From NCBI GenBank assembly GCA_024704765.1, contig JAKMXF010000326.1:124001-188000 (forward strand): DNA of 64,000 nucleotides, in the 5' to 3' direction. The notes beneath the pieces were generated by a model, which was not told where the DNA came from, ran no database searches, and saw only the letters and a program-made list of their open reading frames with translations. The DNA comes from Oopsacas minuta. Its lineage: Eukaryota > Porifera > Hexactinellida > Lyssacinosida > Leucopsacidae. Positions 24,430 through 36,275 of this stretch are shown piece after piece; the stretch's first letter is position 1, and every line of letters begins with the position of its first letter. Position numbers and translations under genes: made by a program.

Positions 24430-25000
24430 GAGTTGTAGGTCAGAAGCAGATACAATATCTTTGGCATCCGTCCTTTGTCACCAGGAGATGCAACTTTGGA
24501 AAGCAGAAGGAAATTTGGAGATTCAGGATGGCAATGATTTTGAGTAAATGAGTAAGGCGAGAATTCACACCAAAGGTACAGAAATAGTGAAGCGCACGAG
24601 TGAACATACTCATGCGCCTGACGAGCAGGATGTGAGCTGCTGTGAGACGAAGGTGAGTATCAAGATGAATGAGCTGTGGTCCAGGCATTGTGCACACCAC
24701 ATGGTGGGCCAGAGTTGCAGACAGCATCATAGGGTACTGCTACTAATCTATCCAAGCTGGACAACCTGAAGCTGATAATACAACGCCAACGTGCCAGTGT
24801 ATTTGCAGCTCCCGTACAGCCTCAACTTTAGCAAAGCTAGCTCTACAAACAATACACCCAGCAGACAGCTAAAGGGGATCAGTTCTTACTCTACGACTCT
24901 GGTGAGGATGATGTACAAAGATTTCTCATCTTAGGGATGCAACGCACTCTCAGGATGCTGCTGCCAAGCAAGATCTGGCTTCACTCAGTGACAAAAAAAT
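24430..25000 (+). pseudogene. MULE-type transposase relic with FLYWCH-like N-terminus
   Basis: A decayed Mutator-like (MULE) transposase. The block CKARIHTKG...VKRTSEHTHAPDEQ (24550-24625) matches the end of a FLYWCH zinc finger, with its H.H pair. After a linker, GDQFLLYDSGEDD, RFLILGMQRTL and SKIWLHS (24875-24980) match the start of the MULE catalytic domain; relatives read DGTFK next and here that Asp is lost. Stops and frameshifts are frequent. Another MULE relic lies at 61220-61560. Confidence 0.65.
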
Positions 25001-26205
25001 TTAAGTACTCTTTGTCTAATTAGAAAAAATATAACATAATCACATGAGGATTTGTTTCAGATAATTGTTAGTTAATATGAAGAATCTGATAACAATTGTT
25101 TTACAACTGATACATATATAATCATAAATTCAGTATTCAGTATTATGTTAAAATATATCAACGGTGCCCCATGTTTATTGGGATCCTTGAATCTTCATTG
25201 CCTAATCCCGAAATCCCGGGGTTACAAATGTGTCTGAGATTGTAAGCCCTAACTATTACCTTTGGGGATAATTTTGAGAAACATCATAAGAGGGACGTTG
25301 GAAGCAAAAAATTATTGGTGTGGCGAGGTACATTGAAATGGTGTGGCATTCATCACATCTGACCATAATTATAACAGAGTTCCGAATTATTCGTGCTGCG
25401 AGCACCGAACCTGCCGCACCGGCTCCTACGGCCCTGCATAAGGTAACAATAGTAATATGTGAAGCAACCAAGGTAGGTTACTTAAATTCCGTAAGTAAGA
25501 TCGAACTTAAATCTTAGTGAACACCAACCTTAGCGAATACATACCTCTTAAGTGCTATTTTACTGAATAAGAAGGCTGGTGTTTGACAGCGTGATAGAAT
25601 GTTAATTAACCATGCCTACTTCAGTTCATATTGCTAAATACAAAGAATATCTACTAGCCTGATTCGCTTGCTATCCATGCGCGAAAGCTTTGTGCCTCCG
25701 GTTTAGCCTATGTATACCTTAACAATCCGTCTTAGTGCTTTAGATAACACTGGGTAACATCAAATTTATTCCTCAAATGAAAATATATTACCTAGACTAA
25801 CTTTGCGATGCTGATTCCAAATCTGAAATCAGAATTGGTCTATCACGTCAGGATTTCAAGATATGAACATTCACGAAATTCGGATTTTGCATTGATTGGT
25901 ACTATATTATAAGGTACCACACAGTACAAGTTAGGCCTATTGTACAATTTTCTTTCCCAGCGAATTGTTGGTCAACAATGCATATTATGTACGGTTAATA
26001 TTAACATTATTCTGTAAATGTAATGTTCTATCTTTTGACAATTAATGCATTCTTGAGTGTTCTTGGCCATGGCTATAAGGAGGGGTTATTTAGCCTACTT
26101 GCGGGTGGATTGTAGACTGTATCGATAAACCAACAACATTACTGTTTTGCAGAATTTTTAGTTTGTAACTGATTGTGTATTTAAGATTTTTGTTTACAAT
26201 GAATA
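25001..26205. other. No gene seen
   Basis: AT-rich, with one GC-richer patch near 25390-25440 that is open on both strands (a run of Ala/Pro codons). I recognise no protein in it. Confidence 0.4.
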
Positions 26206-26533
26206 CGAGCAGAAGACAATGCACGAACCACCCAGATAACTTCTGCTATATTTGTGGAAAATTTGCGCCGAAGCCCCAGCGAAGAAATATTGCCAATCGT
26301 GTCAAGATTGGCTACAAGTATTACTTTGGTTGCAAGTTGGTGACCAAGACAAGAACTGGACACCTCACATCTGTTGTACCGTCTGCTATGCCAGTCTAAT
26401 CCAATGGCTTAATGGAAAGAAGAAATCCATGCCATTTGCGGTACCTATGATTTGGCGAGAACCTAAAAACCATACGTCGGATTGTTATTTTTGCACAACA
26501 AATATTGCTGGATTTTCGACCTCTATACCGTGA
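26206..26533 (+). pseudogene. Relic of an unnamed Cys-rich, transposon-associated invertebrate family, copy 1
   Basis: Begins with TNHPDNFCYICGKFAPKPQR (about 26223) and continues after a frameshift near 26330 as KVGDQDKNWTPHICC, WLNGKKKSMPFAVPMIWREP and DCYFCTTNIAGFS, ending at 26533. I recognise this as the N-terminal part of a protein family annotated only as uncharacterised in arthropods and cnidarians. Pairs of CxxC motifs (CYIC, CCTVC, CYFC) suggest zinc binding. The rest of the protein is absent. A hairpin follows directly (ACCTCTATACCG...CGGTATAGAGGT, 26519-26552). A second copy lies at 56247-56420. Confidence 0.65.
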
Positions 26534-27799
26534 TGGAATCGCGGTATAGAGGTCGATTTAACCCAAACATGATGGGGGACTACTGCTGGTTTTTCCAGCG
26601 TGAAACTGACACTGAACATGCTCGTAAGAGCAAGTGTATAAAGCACTTTTGAGAGGATACAATGTTATTTTTGTCTGGTTTAATCATCCTGGGTTGTGTT
26701 AAATGGTGCAAAATGATAATTCTGTTATTTTCACTAGCAATCATTGTGTTTATAACATGTAATGTTTTGTTCTGCACAGCCAAAATTAGCCAAAATGACA
26801 ATTACGGGTTGTTGTGTGCATATGTCATATCTCAAAAACGTGATGTGTTAGAAAAATCTAAGGCCAGATTTGGATTCAGCATGGACATATTAGTCTAGGT
26901 AAACTTGAAACGAGCAAGGAATAAAAAATAAGTTGTAAAATGTTGTCCAGTCTAATTCGTTTAATAAGGAGAAGGAATATAGTTTAAATTTCCAGCTGAA
27001 ATTTAAGAATTTAATATCCATGGTGAACCGAAATTAGATTAAAAGGCATTATGAGGTGACACTAGAACTACTACGTCGCTTTGGTTATTAATGTCGGCAC
27101 TTCGTGCCTTGAGTATTAAATTTGAGGTACAAACTTAGCATTCTCTATAATACCAAATTGGTACATTTTGGCTCGATTAAATGTATTATTGATAGATAAT
27201 AATCAAAACAAGCCATGTGATCCAACTCTTCCCAGTTAGAAATGACGTGATCTGTTGAGTTTAAATAAGTTGTTAAAATCTCCCAATTCTCAAGCTCTAA
27301 TACACAATCACTAGTGGGTCATCGAATACTGTCACATATCAACTGACCTAAGGATGTTTAAACATAATGTATACATTTTTGTAATTCTAAAGTTGTCATA
27401 TTATTCGGGTATATTAGCTACCATAGTACTCATGTAGAGATAATTGGAATACGTATCTAGTTTATTAATCCACAACACAAAACTTTTGAATAAGTCTCAA
27501 TTTTCTACACAGCTAAATATTTAGTAATTAAGATATATGTACAGTTAATCTCCTGCTACAATGAATTTCCTGTGATTCGCTTACTTAATTTACTGATTTG
27601 TACTATATTCCTGCCCCCATCATAAAATTCAACTTAGACTTTCTCACACTCAGCCCGTACATAGTCTGAATCAACAATTTAGTAATTGTTTGAGCTTTTT
27701 GATTGGGCGTTTTTTTAACTTTAAAATGAGTCTCTATAATATAATCAGTAATTGTCAATTTCCTTCAGAGCTGATGGGAACTTCTTCTACATCGACCTA
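26534..27799. other. Non-coding; possible LTR piece and a dispersed repeat
   Basis: No gene. At 27050-27190 a block around GGCACTTCGTGCC recurs, inverted, near 59267-59315. At 27413-27464 a block resembles 30981-31032 next to the retrotransposon and could be a remnant of its long terminal repeat. Confidence 0.4.
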
Positions 27800-27826
27800 T
27801 ATCATATGTAAGTCTTTCCAAGGGGC

Positions 27827-29100
27827 TTAATGGCAAAGGAGCTCAAGTAGGAATTGGAGCTTCTCTTTCTGACGCCTATCGCAAGAGGAAAACATATTGT
27901 AGACTTTCAGAAGCATCCCAACCCAATATGCTGTCATTTTCAACCTATCGAAAGTCTTATCTATGCCTTGGTGTCCACCTTTATCATGGGCGCGTACCAA
28001 GGATTCTGTTTTCAATCGTTCAGGAACAACCACAACACTATGAAGATACGAAAAAGGCTGAACTTTAAAGTTCCAAACAAACACATTATTCACTAGAAAC
28101 AACTATGATTGGATCTGTTTATACCTTTTAAACTGTTAAGTATTCCATAATTGTGTGGAGAACTGTTTATTTATCGGAACAACTTCCATCTCAGCGATGA
28201 CTCAACTAATTACCTTGTCATTCATTTGATATTGTCAATCTGCTAAAATACCAATTCCAGAAGGAAATTCGTCAATGCACAACTATCTACTCCAGGATCA
28301 CAGTTCAATCGAGATAACGCATCTGCGTTGTGATTTTCTTTACAGTCCGATACTTGATATCGAAATCATACTCCTCGATCGGTACAGCACAGCACATCAC
28401 CTTAACCGACCCATTGAATTGTGTCTGTGCAATCATTTCAATGGCTTGTGATCAGTAAATATCTCGAATTTCTTCCCAATCAAATAATGACTTAAATGCT
28501 TTGGTCCCTCAAAAATTGCAAGACACTCTTGTTTTATCGTGCCGTAGTTGCGTTCAGCAATTCGCAGAGTTCTACTAAAGTATACCATTACATGATCTTC
28601 CTATTCAAGAACTGTACCCAATCCTATCCCACTGGAATCTGTATATACATGGAAGTTTTTGTTAAATTCTGAACATTGCAGCACTGGCGAGGACGAAAGT
28701 GATTCCTTAACGTCAGATTGAACTGTCTGAGCCTATTGAATATCATCCTTAAGCTGTTTGTGAGATTCTAAATCCAGCGAATATACAAGGACATCTTCAA
28801 TGAAAATATCTCACATATCTTCAAACCACTCCAAACCTTATGCAATGTAGTTTGGAGCGCCCTTGGCCCACCTGTCAATCCAAAAGCAACACGTTGAACT
28901 CGAAAAGTCCAATCCCTGGACCCGGCGAGAAAGCGGTCTTCACCATATCACTTACACGGACTGGTATTTGCCAAAAACCTGAATTGAGATTCAGTTTCGT
29001 AAAATACTTCATTCTAAACAATTTGTCCTGAACTTGATCTGGAAATGGAAGAGGATAAGTATCCTTTTGTGTCACATGTTAAGAGCTCGAGAGTCGTTAC
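27827..29100 (-). pseudogene. Gypsy pol relic: RT, RNase H, integrase zinc finger
   Basis: The reverse transcriptase core is represented by YPLPFPDQVQDKLF, YFTKLNLNSGFWQIPV and KTAFSP (29055-28920), covering the first catalytic-motif region; in its motif A the Asp of LDL..GFWQI has become Asn. RNase H is recognisable by CLAIFEGPKHLSHYLIG and FTDHKPL (about 28520-28450). The integrase HHCC finger shows RAHDKGGHQGIDKTFDRL (about 28005-27950), but its first Cys is lost (SSCDRR). Nothing of the integrase core follows. Inactive. Confidence 0.72.
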
Positions 29101-30046
29101 AGAAATATATTTTAACGTCTTGCTTGTCGAGCATTAAAGGAGGAGAAATCCAGTAACTTCTAGAAATTCTGATGATATTCCTTCTAATGCATTTCTTTAG
29201 CCTGCAAATCGACCTCTTTTTGCTAGGCCTATGGAACCATTCTAGGTGGCGTTCTTATCCCCAGGAACACCAGTCCTGATCTGAAATTCCTCTACCTTTG
29301 CAACGCCAGGAACTGAAACCAAGAGATCTCGATATTCATACCTTGGAAGCCAAGGGAACAACTGCCGATTCGAATGCTGGAGTATTACGATAACCAGGAA
29401 CAATTCCTCTACACTGAGTCACTTCTGGACATCTCTCTGGCTCGAGTCAAGTGAACTGATTATTTGTGAATCACACAATCCCATATACATGGAACAAGGC
29501 TTGTACGAAGTATACTCTACCTTATTATCTGTTGGATCTTTCTAACCAGCTTCTCGGACATCCGTGACTGTTCCTAGTTGTGGTCCCTTTTCCACACCTC
29601 AGTTAAGATTTAAATCCACACGATGCTTTACAAATAAGTCTACTCTCAAACTGCAATCTTCTACCTATGGGAAGTTACAAAGATTTCTTGTAGACAATTA
29701 ATATTACCGATTGATATTTCTAAATGATTTTCATCTAAGAGCTTCTTTTGATTTCACTGTTCATAACTCCCTGGAATTCACATTACTTGAAAAATTGTTC
29801 GGACACTTGCTAAAGACATTGCCAGAAATTAGTTAGCACTCCCTCCACTGTAGAGTAATGTACTACAATTGACTCCTCCTACTTTCAATTTTACCTTCGG
29901 AGTTCCACTGACTAACATAGAGCAACATGATCTTGGTGGAATAATATAGATGGTACTGCTGAATCTATAACTATATTCGAATATTCTGTATAAGTTTGAG
30001 TCTGTTGAATATCAGGGATTCGCCTGGATTCTTCCAACGAACCCAT

Positions 30047-30643
30047 CTAGTTTAAAGGATGCCATGTCGGGGTCTTGGAACCGATTCTCGCCATATGCCC
30101 TATTCGTTTGCAATTTTGACACATGACCTGTTTATCTGTTCTATTATTCCCGCCATCCCTTGAAATATGTCCTTCTCCTCGACACGTATAACACAATCTT
30201 TCTTTCCCTCTTGTCCCTTTCCTAGCCTCTTGGACCAACGTTCGTATCCATCCACCCTCCCTCCTAGTTCATTTAATCACTTGTTACGACGTCCCTCAAC
30301 AGCACATGCTATTTCCGATTTCGTTACATGCTAGTGTCCTAAGCTGTTCTGTTATTTGTTTAACTGCCTCATTCATCAGTTTCCTGTCAATTTTATGAAT
30401 AATCAGATGTCTTTTGCTTGAATTTCTTTTGGAGACCTCAATTGATTTTCCTTCGGTTCTCCTGGAAGATTCGTTTTGCAAAGGAATCAATATTTGTGCT
30501 CGTTTTATCGAATTTTCCGAAGTGGTGATATCCGAGGAAAGCCAAATATTCTCATAAATCTGTCTGGGTAACCCACGGATGAACTCCTCGAATAACAGCT
30601 GTTCCTTCACTTCCAGAAACATGTCAGGAAATGCCTTCCTCAA
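30047..30643 (-). pseudogene. Gypsy gag relic with two zinc knuckles
   Basis: The capsid-like part contains LLFEEFIRGLPRQIYENIW (about 30605-30550), the typical gag turn. It is followed by two CCHC zinc knuckles, CYTCRGEGHISRDG and CQNCKRIGHMARIG (30190-30080). In both knuckles the final Cys is Gly. Frame changes near 30290 separate the capsid and nucleocapsid pieces. No full-length frame remains. Confidence 0.72.
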
Positions 30644-31032
30644 GAGATTTTTAAGTTCCTACAAATACTTCTGTGGTGTTTCACTTAGGTGAAGTGATAT
30701 ACTTTAGCATTTACGTAATGAAGTAATGTTCGTAACCTCGTGAATAAATGCACTCAGCAACTTGTTTTAACCGCCTCAAAATCCAACCTGCTCTCCACGC
30801 CTAGAGTTTAACACTTATATGGCTTCGCCTCTCAAACAAGTCGTTTATCGTCATGACTTCTTACCAGCATTCCACTCATTTGCACCCGAACATATTTCGA
30901 TATGTTCCAGAAATTCCTCAATATCTCTATCGTTAAATTCTCCACTGGTACGCTTGAAGTTGCTATTTTGTTAACTCTCTGCTACTAATAGTAGTAGTCA
31001 CGTAGAGATAACCGTAAAATGTATCTAGTTTA

Positions 31033-32339
31033 CAGCGTGGCTTTTAAGTCCTGACCCATTATATATTTCATTGTCCACATTGTTGGACTATTCTTACATA
31101 GGTTTACTAATCGATAATTCAAACACATATTGGAACTAATTATATTTGATTGAATTATTCATTGTAGCCACCTTTCTTTGTAATTACTGCTCGTAGACGC
31201 CCTGGCACTGCCTCTACTGCGCGCGCAGTGTTTCTTCTGGAATTCTAGCACATTCACGAAGTAGATCCTTCTTTAAAGACGCTATATTAGTATGAGCTTT
31301 TGCGCATGCATTTTTCTCCAATATCGCCAATATAGAGAAATCTATGGGATGTAGATCAGGACTAGACAGGGCCATTCTTCCTTAGTGATAAAATAGGGAA
31401 TATTTTCTGAAAAGCCAGGTCTGAGTGATACGAGCTGTATGGGCTGGAGCCCCATCTTGTTGAAATAAGAATCGATTCTTGTTCAACATGCTAGCACCCA
31501 GGTCTTTTACTACAGGTTCTAAAATACGATCTTTGTATTCTGTAGAGTTGATTTTTACACACCGGGGGACAAATATCAGTTGTGTCCTTCCAAAACCGGA
31601 GATCCCTCCCCAAATCATCACTGAAAGTGGTTATTGGACTCTCCGAACATAGCGGAGTTCTTCATTTATAGTGGAAGAAGTAGAAGATAAGATCCTGTCG
31701 TTTTGAGAGTTACTGGCCTCCTCAATTGTGAATAATTTTCATCCGAATACAGAACATTATGATAGCCATGTTCTGCGAGCCGACTAAGAAGCTTTTTGCT
31801 ACGAAGTAATCGTTTTTGTCGAATCGCAGTTGAGAGATAGTGTACCTTTCTTCGTTTGTAAGAAGATAGCCCCAGGGAACCTTTCACAATCTTATGAACT
31901 GATGTAGGCGATATTTTGAGGTCAGATGACATTTTTCTCATTGATCGGCGTGGATTTCGCCGAATTCTGTCTCTGATTACTTCATACTGGTTGTGGTTAC
32001 AGTAATTGGACGTCCACTTCTACTTTTGTCTTTGACACTACCAGTCTTAAGATAACGCTGGATAGTACTAAAGACAAATTTCCTCCGCTTTTTCGGGATA
32101 TTCAATGATCTCATAATGTCACATTGGTGCTTCCCATTCACAAATAATTCAATTATAGCAGACCGTTATCTTTCCATCTGTGCAGTGAAGGGATCGTGTA
32201 GAAATATCACTCAGTTCTAACTAATAATTATGCTAGACTATATACATATACAACATATATAAATATCATAACCTAAGAAAGTATATTATACTTGTTGTAA
32301 AACTGCAATTATAGGAATCAGGACTTAAAAGCCACCCTG
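31033..32339 (-). mobile_element. Tc1/mariner element, maT-like (DD37D), second copy of type
   Basis: A 1307-bp element flanked by TA (31031-31032, 32340-32341). The ends CAGCGTGGCTTTTAAGTCCT and, inverted, CAGGGTGGCTTTTAAGTCCT differ at one base. It inserted at the possible LTR remnant of the Gypsy element and ends about 590 bp upstream of the CCCH gene's start codon. Confidence 0.9.
31155..32177 (-). pseudogene. maT-like mariner transposase
   Basis: The frame starts at ATG 32177 with a stop at the fourth codon. The helix-turn-helix half reads IIELFVNGKHQCDIMRSLNI and SGRPITVTTTS; it shifts frame near 31985 and continues with RKMSSDLKISPTSVHKIVKG. The catalytic Asps are present: LYSDE (about 31750), FQQDGAPAH (about 31465) and LHPIDF (about 31350). 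The 37-residue spacing between the last two again gives DD37D. A frameshift follows the first catalytic motif, and a stop lies near 31383. Related to, but clearly distinct from, the copy at 10015-11300. Confidence 0.82.
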
Positions 32340-32342
32340 TAT

Positions 32343-32850
32343 ACCAAGTAAATTGGAAGTTGGGGATGTAGTACATATTGGCTGTACTTATTGGACTAAA
32401 ACTCTCGCCACAATCTAGTCATAAGTGGATATTGGCCAAAAATGTGCCATCCATGGCATCTAGTATAATTCAAAATGTGAGAACTTTATAATTGCTATTA
32501 CTGGTACCATGGATACTCTATAATAAATCCAAAATTGTTAAAATATTTTTGAAAATCTCAACTATTCTCTAAAAATGTGATAGCAAATACTACTACATTA
32601 CAGTTATGCCTATTTTTGTAATATAACTCCAGGTCAGGAACAAAGAAACCATGAAAATGCATTATTATCAGTGTGATAGGAACTAAGAGTTGAGTTATAT
32701 GAATTCATGTCAGTGATGTCATGTAAGGTAGTAAATCCGTCATACAACAGTACTACGGTTTGGGGCTAAATTCTGAATGAAGTGTGTCCTGATTAACCGT
32801 TTCCAAAGAAGCAGAGTTCGCTGTATCTTAGTTTTGACACATACACATAG
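32343..32850 (+). promoter_or_regulatory. Upstream region and probable 5' UTR of the CCCH gene
   Basis: This 500-base stretch between the mariner and the first splice donor must hold the promoter if the gene model is right. I see no decisive core-promoter element, so the transcription start is not assigned. Confidence 0.3.
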
Positions 32851-32909
32851 GTAATATTTGTTTTATTTCTTTATATGTATTTTTATTGATTTGATCTTCT
32901 TATTTTTAG
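32851..32909 (+). other. Probable 59-nt intron in the 5' UTR
   Basis: The donor ACATAG|GTAATA at 32851 and the acceptor TTATTTTTAG ending 32909, with a T-rich tract before it, are good splice signals. They lie 22 bases upstream of the ATG at 32932. Not proven without RNA. Confidence 0.5.
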
Positions 32910-32931
32910 CTTTATTTTTGCTTCAAATATA

Positions 32932-34018
32932 ATGTCTCGTGATCAATCAGACTCTATTCGTGCTAATATTTCAGTGACCCACCTGAAAAGTACTAGCCCA
33001 CGTACAAGTGTGTACGATCGCTTGGGTCCACCAGGATTACATGCTCCAACTATCAAATCAGAGGATACTTGTAGATATATTTTGAAAAATGGGCATTGCA
33101 GATTTGGTGATGAATGTACATATTACCATACCCCTTCTCACGCGTTAACGAATCAGGATTATTCCGGTGAGGTAACTCAATTTCTATCTTCTACTGTTGA
33201 GTCTAATATTCTATACCGAGAAAAGTCTGAATTTGAATCCACTCCTAACGACTGTAATATTTCTTCCAATACCTTTCCTGAGAGGAAATTGGTAGAAATC
33301 GACCAAATTAAGGGTAATATCCGTAAACATATCTCTGGATCATCAAATATCGTCAATATTGAGGACCCGCTTTTCAAAAAAGTGTGCAATTCTCGAGTTC
33401 ATAAACAAATGGGTAGTGTTGTTCAACGTGGTTGTAAAAATCTCAAAATACAATCTTCAGAGGAACATAATCTTGTAAATGATAAAATCAAATCAATTTC
33501 ATCATCAGTTCATCGCAATACATCTTTGGATAGAGATCAGAGTATGACAAGTGACAGCTTCAACAGCGGGGATGAAAGGGATTCAAGTACTGATTCTATT
33601 AGCGAGAATGAAACTTTAGTTTTGGGAGTTTCTAAAGTGAAAGATTTTGGGGAAAAAGCACTGTCTTCGATTTCTGAAAGCAGCTTTTCATCTGTTCCTT
33701 CAACTGATAAAACTCCTAGCCAGAAGAAGAAATCTTTACGCAATGCAAAACGTACTTCTAGAGTTTGCAGCGCGAAAGTTATTGATTCAGTTTCAAAGAG
33801 GGATAATATGCATGGTATAAATTGTTATAATCATGACTTAAAGCATCGACCTGCTACATCTCAAATGGTGGCTGCAAACACAGCTGTCCCTGTTCATTCC
33901 CATAAATTTTTCAAGAAGCATAGTAAAAGAATTAAATCGTTTTCCTTTCCTGAAGATTGTTCTAGATATAGGAAGGATCATCATAGAGATAAAAAACGAA
34001 TTTCTAAGTCTAATCAAG
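32932..34018 (+). CDS. CCCH zinc-finger protein, coding exon 1 (362 codons)
   Basis: The first coding exon of a putative RNA-binding protein. The ATG at 32932 follows a plausible 5' UTR splice site. A single CCCH zinc finger lies at residues 47-66 with exact spacing C-X8-C-X5-C-X3-H (CRYILKNGHCRFGDECTYYH). It is preceded by SVYDRLGPPG, a Pro/Gly turn also seen upstream of CCCH fingers in other proteins. The rest is Ser-, Lys- and Asp-rich and probably disordered; basic stretches such as KKHSKRIKSF near the end may be nuclear signals. The exon ends at CAAG|GTAATA (34018) in phase 1. Reading on without splicing adds 32 hydrophobic residues and stops at 34116. CCCH fingers of this spacing usually bind single-stranded RNA; the specific orthologue is not recognised. 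Confidence 0.8.
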
Positions 34019-36275
34019 GTAATATATTTGCTTTCACCTTAACATTCTATATTCATACTAAGGCACTGTATTCAAAACCTGCACCATGGATAGCATTATT
34101 CTGGATTTTTGTCTAATAATTGGCAACTTGCTTTCAGGTTAACCAGGCCCCTATTCCCTGAAAATACAAATGGATTCTAAAAAATCGATTTTTGGTCTGT
34201 TTAAGACAAATAGTGGCAGCTCCTTTTAATTCTAGGTAAGGAAAAATGTGGTGGCGATAGGAGTTTCAAAATTTGCACCTTTCCCCAGGGTGCTGTAATA
34301 ATTGTTGCCCTTCTCGTTCCTATTTTATCCGAAATCCATTAAAATTTCGTTGGTGTATTTGATATCCTAAACTTGTCCAGGCTCTTAGCCCTGAACAAGG
34401 GCATAGGAAGCTGATTGGTCACGTTGACCTATAAAATTAAATGGAGCCACTAGCGTTGAAACCTGACCAACCAGACCGTATCCTATGACCATGCTTAAAC
34501 TGAAGAGTCTGGTAAAAGCACCAAATTTTGTAAAGTCGCGCGAATGTATGCTTGATCTCTTAAGAATGGAGCCAATTCAGCGAAGTTCAGTGGAAATATT
34601 TCTTCCTAAGCAACAGGAATGTCTGAGAAACGTGGCAACAATCCATTCTTCCTAATCCTACGAGTGATACCTTGTTTGACGCCGAAAAATTGTTTGTTTA
34701 TTTAGTCCCTCTTATCTTCATCTTAGGATGTATTCCTGAAATAATTCGCGTTCACCAGGATTAATGATATTCTATACCGTGAGAAGTCGGGTTAGATTGC
34801 CCCCCAAACGAATAATTGTTACAGTTTGAGACTATCAACATACTTCACACGTTATCGAATGTCATTTATCCAATGCAACCTAGTTATCTTTCTGGGATAT
34901 ATTGTAAGATGTAAGGAGGATAGGCTGTTCAAAATACTTCAATCATTAATTTGACAAACTTCTGCAGTTAGAAGTAAATATTTTAGACCATTCAAAAGAG
35001 GACATGCGGACGTTTTGGAAATGAATTTCAATTTCCGAAATTGTATTGTTTCTCTTAGGAATGCTACATCTAACTAGTGTTAGTTTACACGAATTTTATA
35101 CTTCTATTCTAAACTATTTTTCCTGAAATCATTGGCATTGACTCCTGCTGTATGGATGTTTATTTCTTTATAATTTCATATTAAAATATTCGAAACCTTT
35201 TGTGATATTTAGTTTTGAAAACTGGCTTGTTTGCGCCAAGTCTCTATTATATTTGTACTAGTACACGAATTTAATTAATAATTCAAATTGCTAGCAGTAC
35301 ATGTGAATTTTTATGCATAATTTAACTAGATATTTATCCTGAAATTATAGCCATAATTCCTGCTGTATTGACGTTTATGTGTTAATTAATAATTGATAAA
35401 TTAATTTAAGTTTGAATATTTTTAAGATATTTAGCATCGAATATAGGCTTGTTTGATTCGAGTCAGATTTGATTTGTATAATAGCACACAAATGTAGTTA
35501 TATATTATAATCCATTTTTACTAGACTAACACATGTAGATTATGCCAATATAAACTAATTGATGTAGCAGGAAATGATTTGTTAATATATTTTAATTTAA
35601 TTATGAATTGATATAACAGAATGTATTGGGATTCAGGCCAATAAATACGAAAACATGCAACAATATACACAGAACGCATCAAATTTCTATAAGCACAATA
35701 TTATATGATCTTTGCAGAGTCTTGATACGTATTGTTACTAGTTTAGTTGATGTAATGCTTGAGTCGTTGTACCTTCCAAATAGGCAGCAGAACAAAGCTA
35801 TAAAGACTTACACAGTTTTATATTCTAGATTGGTTAGATTATTCTCTTGACTTGTTAATTTTTATTTTCTCAAGTCGATCTTCCTTGTCATTTAATTGGT
35901 CATCGCTCCTAGAGCGTAACATTACGCTTCAGAGATACTCTGTATGGCTAGTACCCTCCAACTATTGTACCTTTCAATGGTTGTCTCCACCTCCCCCAGT
36001 CTGGTCTATATGGGTCACAAGTAGGGATTTGATAAGGGGACTTTTCAAATTTCCTAAAACTCCATTTCTTATATTTGTTAATAACGTGGGTAACTAGGGA
36101 CAAAGTGATCTTTACCTTTGTAATGTTATAAGTCGGGGACAACGATTATAGGTGCATAACCCGTAATCAAATATAAGTAATTATTGAAACTGAATCGGTA
36201 TATGGAGCTGAGTTACCAGTAACTAAACTTAGCAAATATTAGCGAACTTTAGCTATATCCATGGAACATCATTGC
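34019..36275 (+). other. Left part of the 14.4-kb intron; possible exon-1 duplicate fragment
   Basis: No second gene is visible. Near 34737-34815 the sequence ATATTCTATACCGTGAGAAG and its surroundings resemble exon 1 at about 33140-33240, suggesting a decayed duplicate. At 34936-35035 lies copy 2 of the dispersed repeat also found at 2236-2345. Open frames at 35626-36142 have no recognisable content. Confidence 0.45.

Larger units (their letters stand above)
27800..30960 (-). mobile_element. Gypsy-class LTR retrotransposon, decayed
   Basis: Reading from high to low coordinates, gag (30643-30047), reverse transcriptase (about 29075-28870), RNase H (about 28530-28450) and the integrase zinc-binding domain (28040-27860) appear in the order gag-RT-RH-IN, which defines the Gypsy class. 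There are many stops and frameshifts. A 45-50-base match between 27413-27464 and 30981-31032 may be what is left of the long terminal repeats; the right one is cut by the mariner at 31033. No envelope-like frame is seen. Confidence 0.75.

Noticed and set aside
25256-25517. Overlapping open frames on both strands around an Ala/Pro-rich patch
   Set aside because: Typical of a GC-richer patch read on both strands; no family recognised and no splice context.
27060-27130. GGCACGAAGTGCC hairpin followed (in the 59267 copy) by CTAA as a Helitron 3' terminus
   Set aside because: Similarity between copies continues past the CTAA on the other side, so the element does not end there.
30981-31032. Definite long terminal repeats for the Gypsy element
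   Set aside because: Only about 45-50 bases match 27413-27464, and the sequence beyond the mariner does not continue the match. Kept as a possibility only.
32932-34116. CCCH gene as a single-exon 394-residue protein
   Set aside because: The last 32 residues lie beyond a strong donor and look like intron translation; the spliced model keeps phase with 48428-49650.
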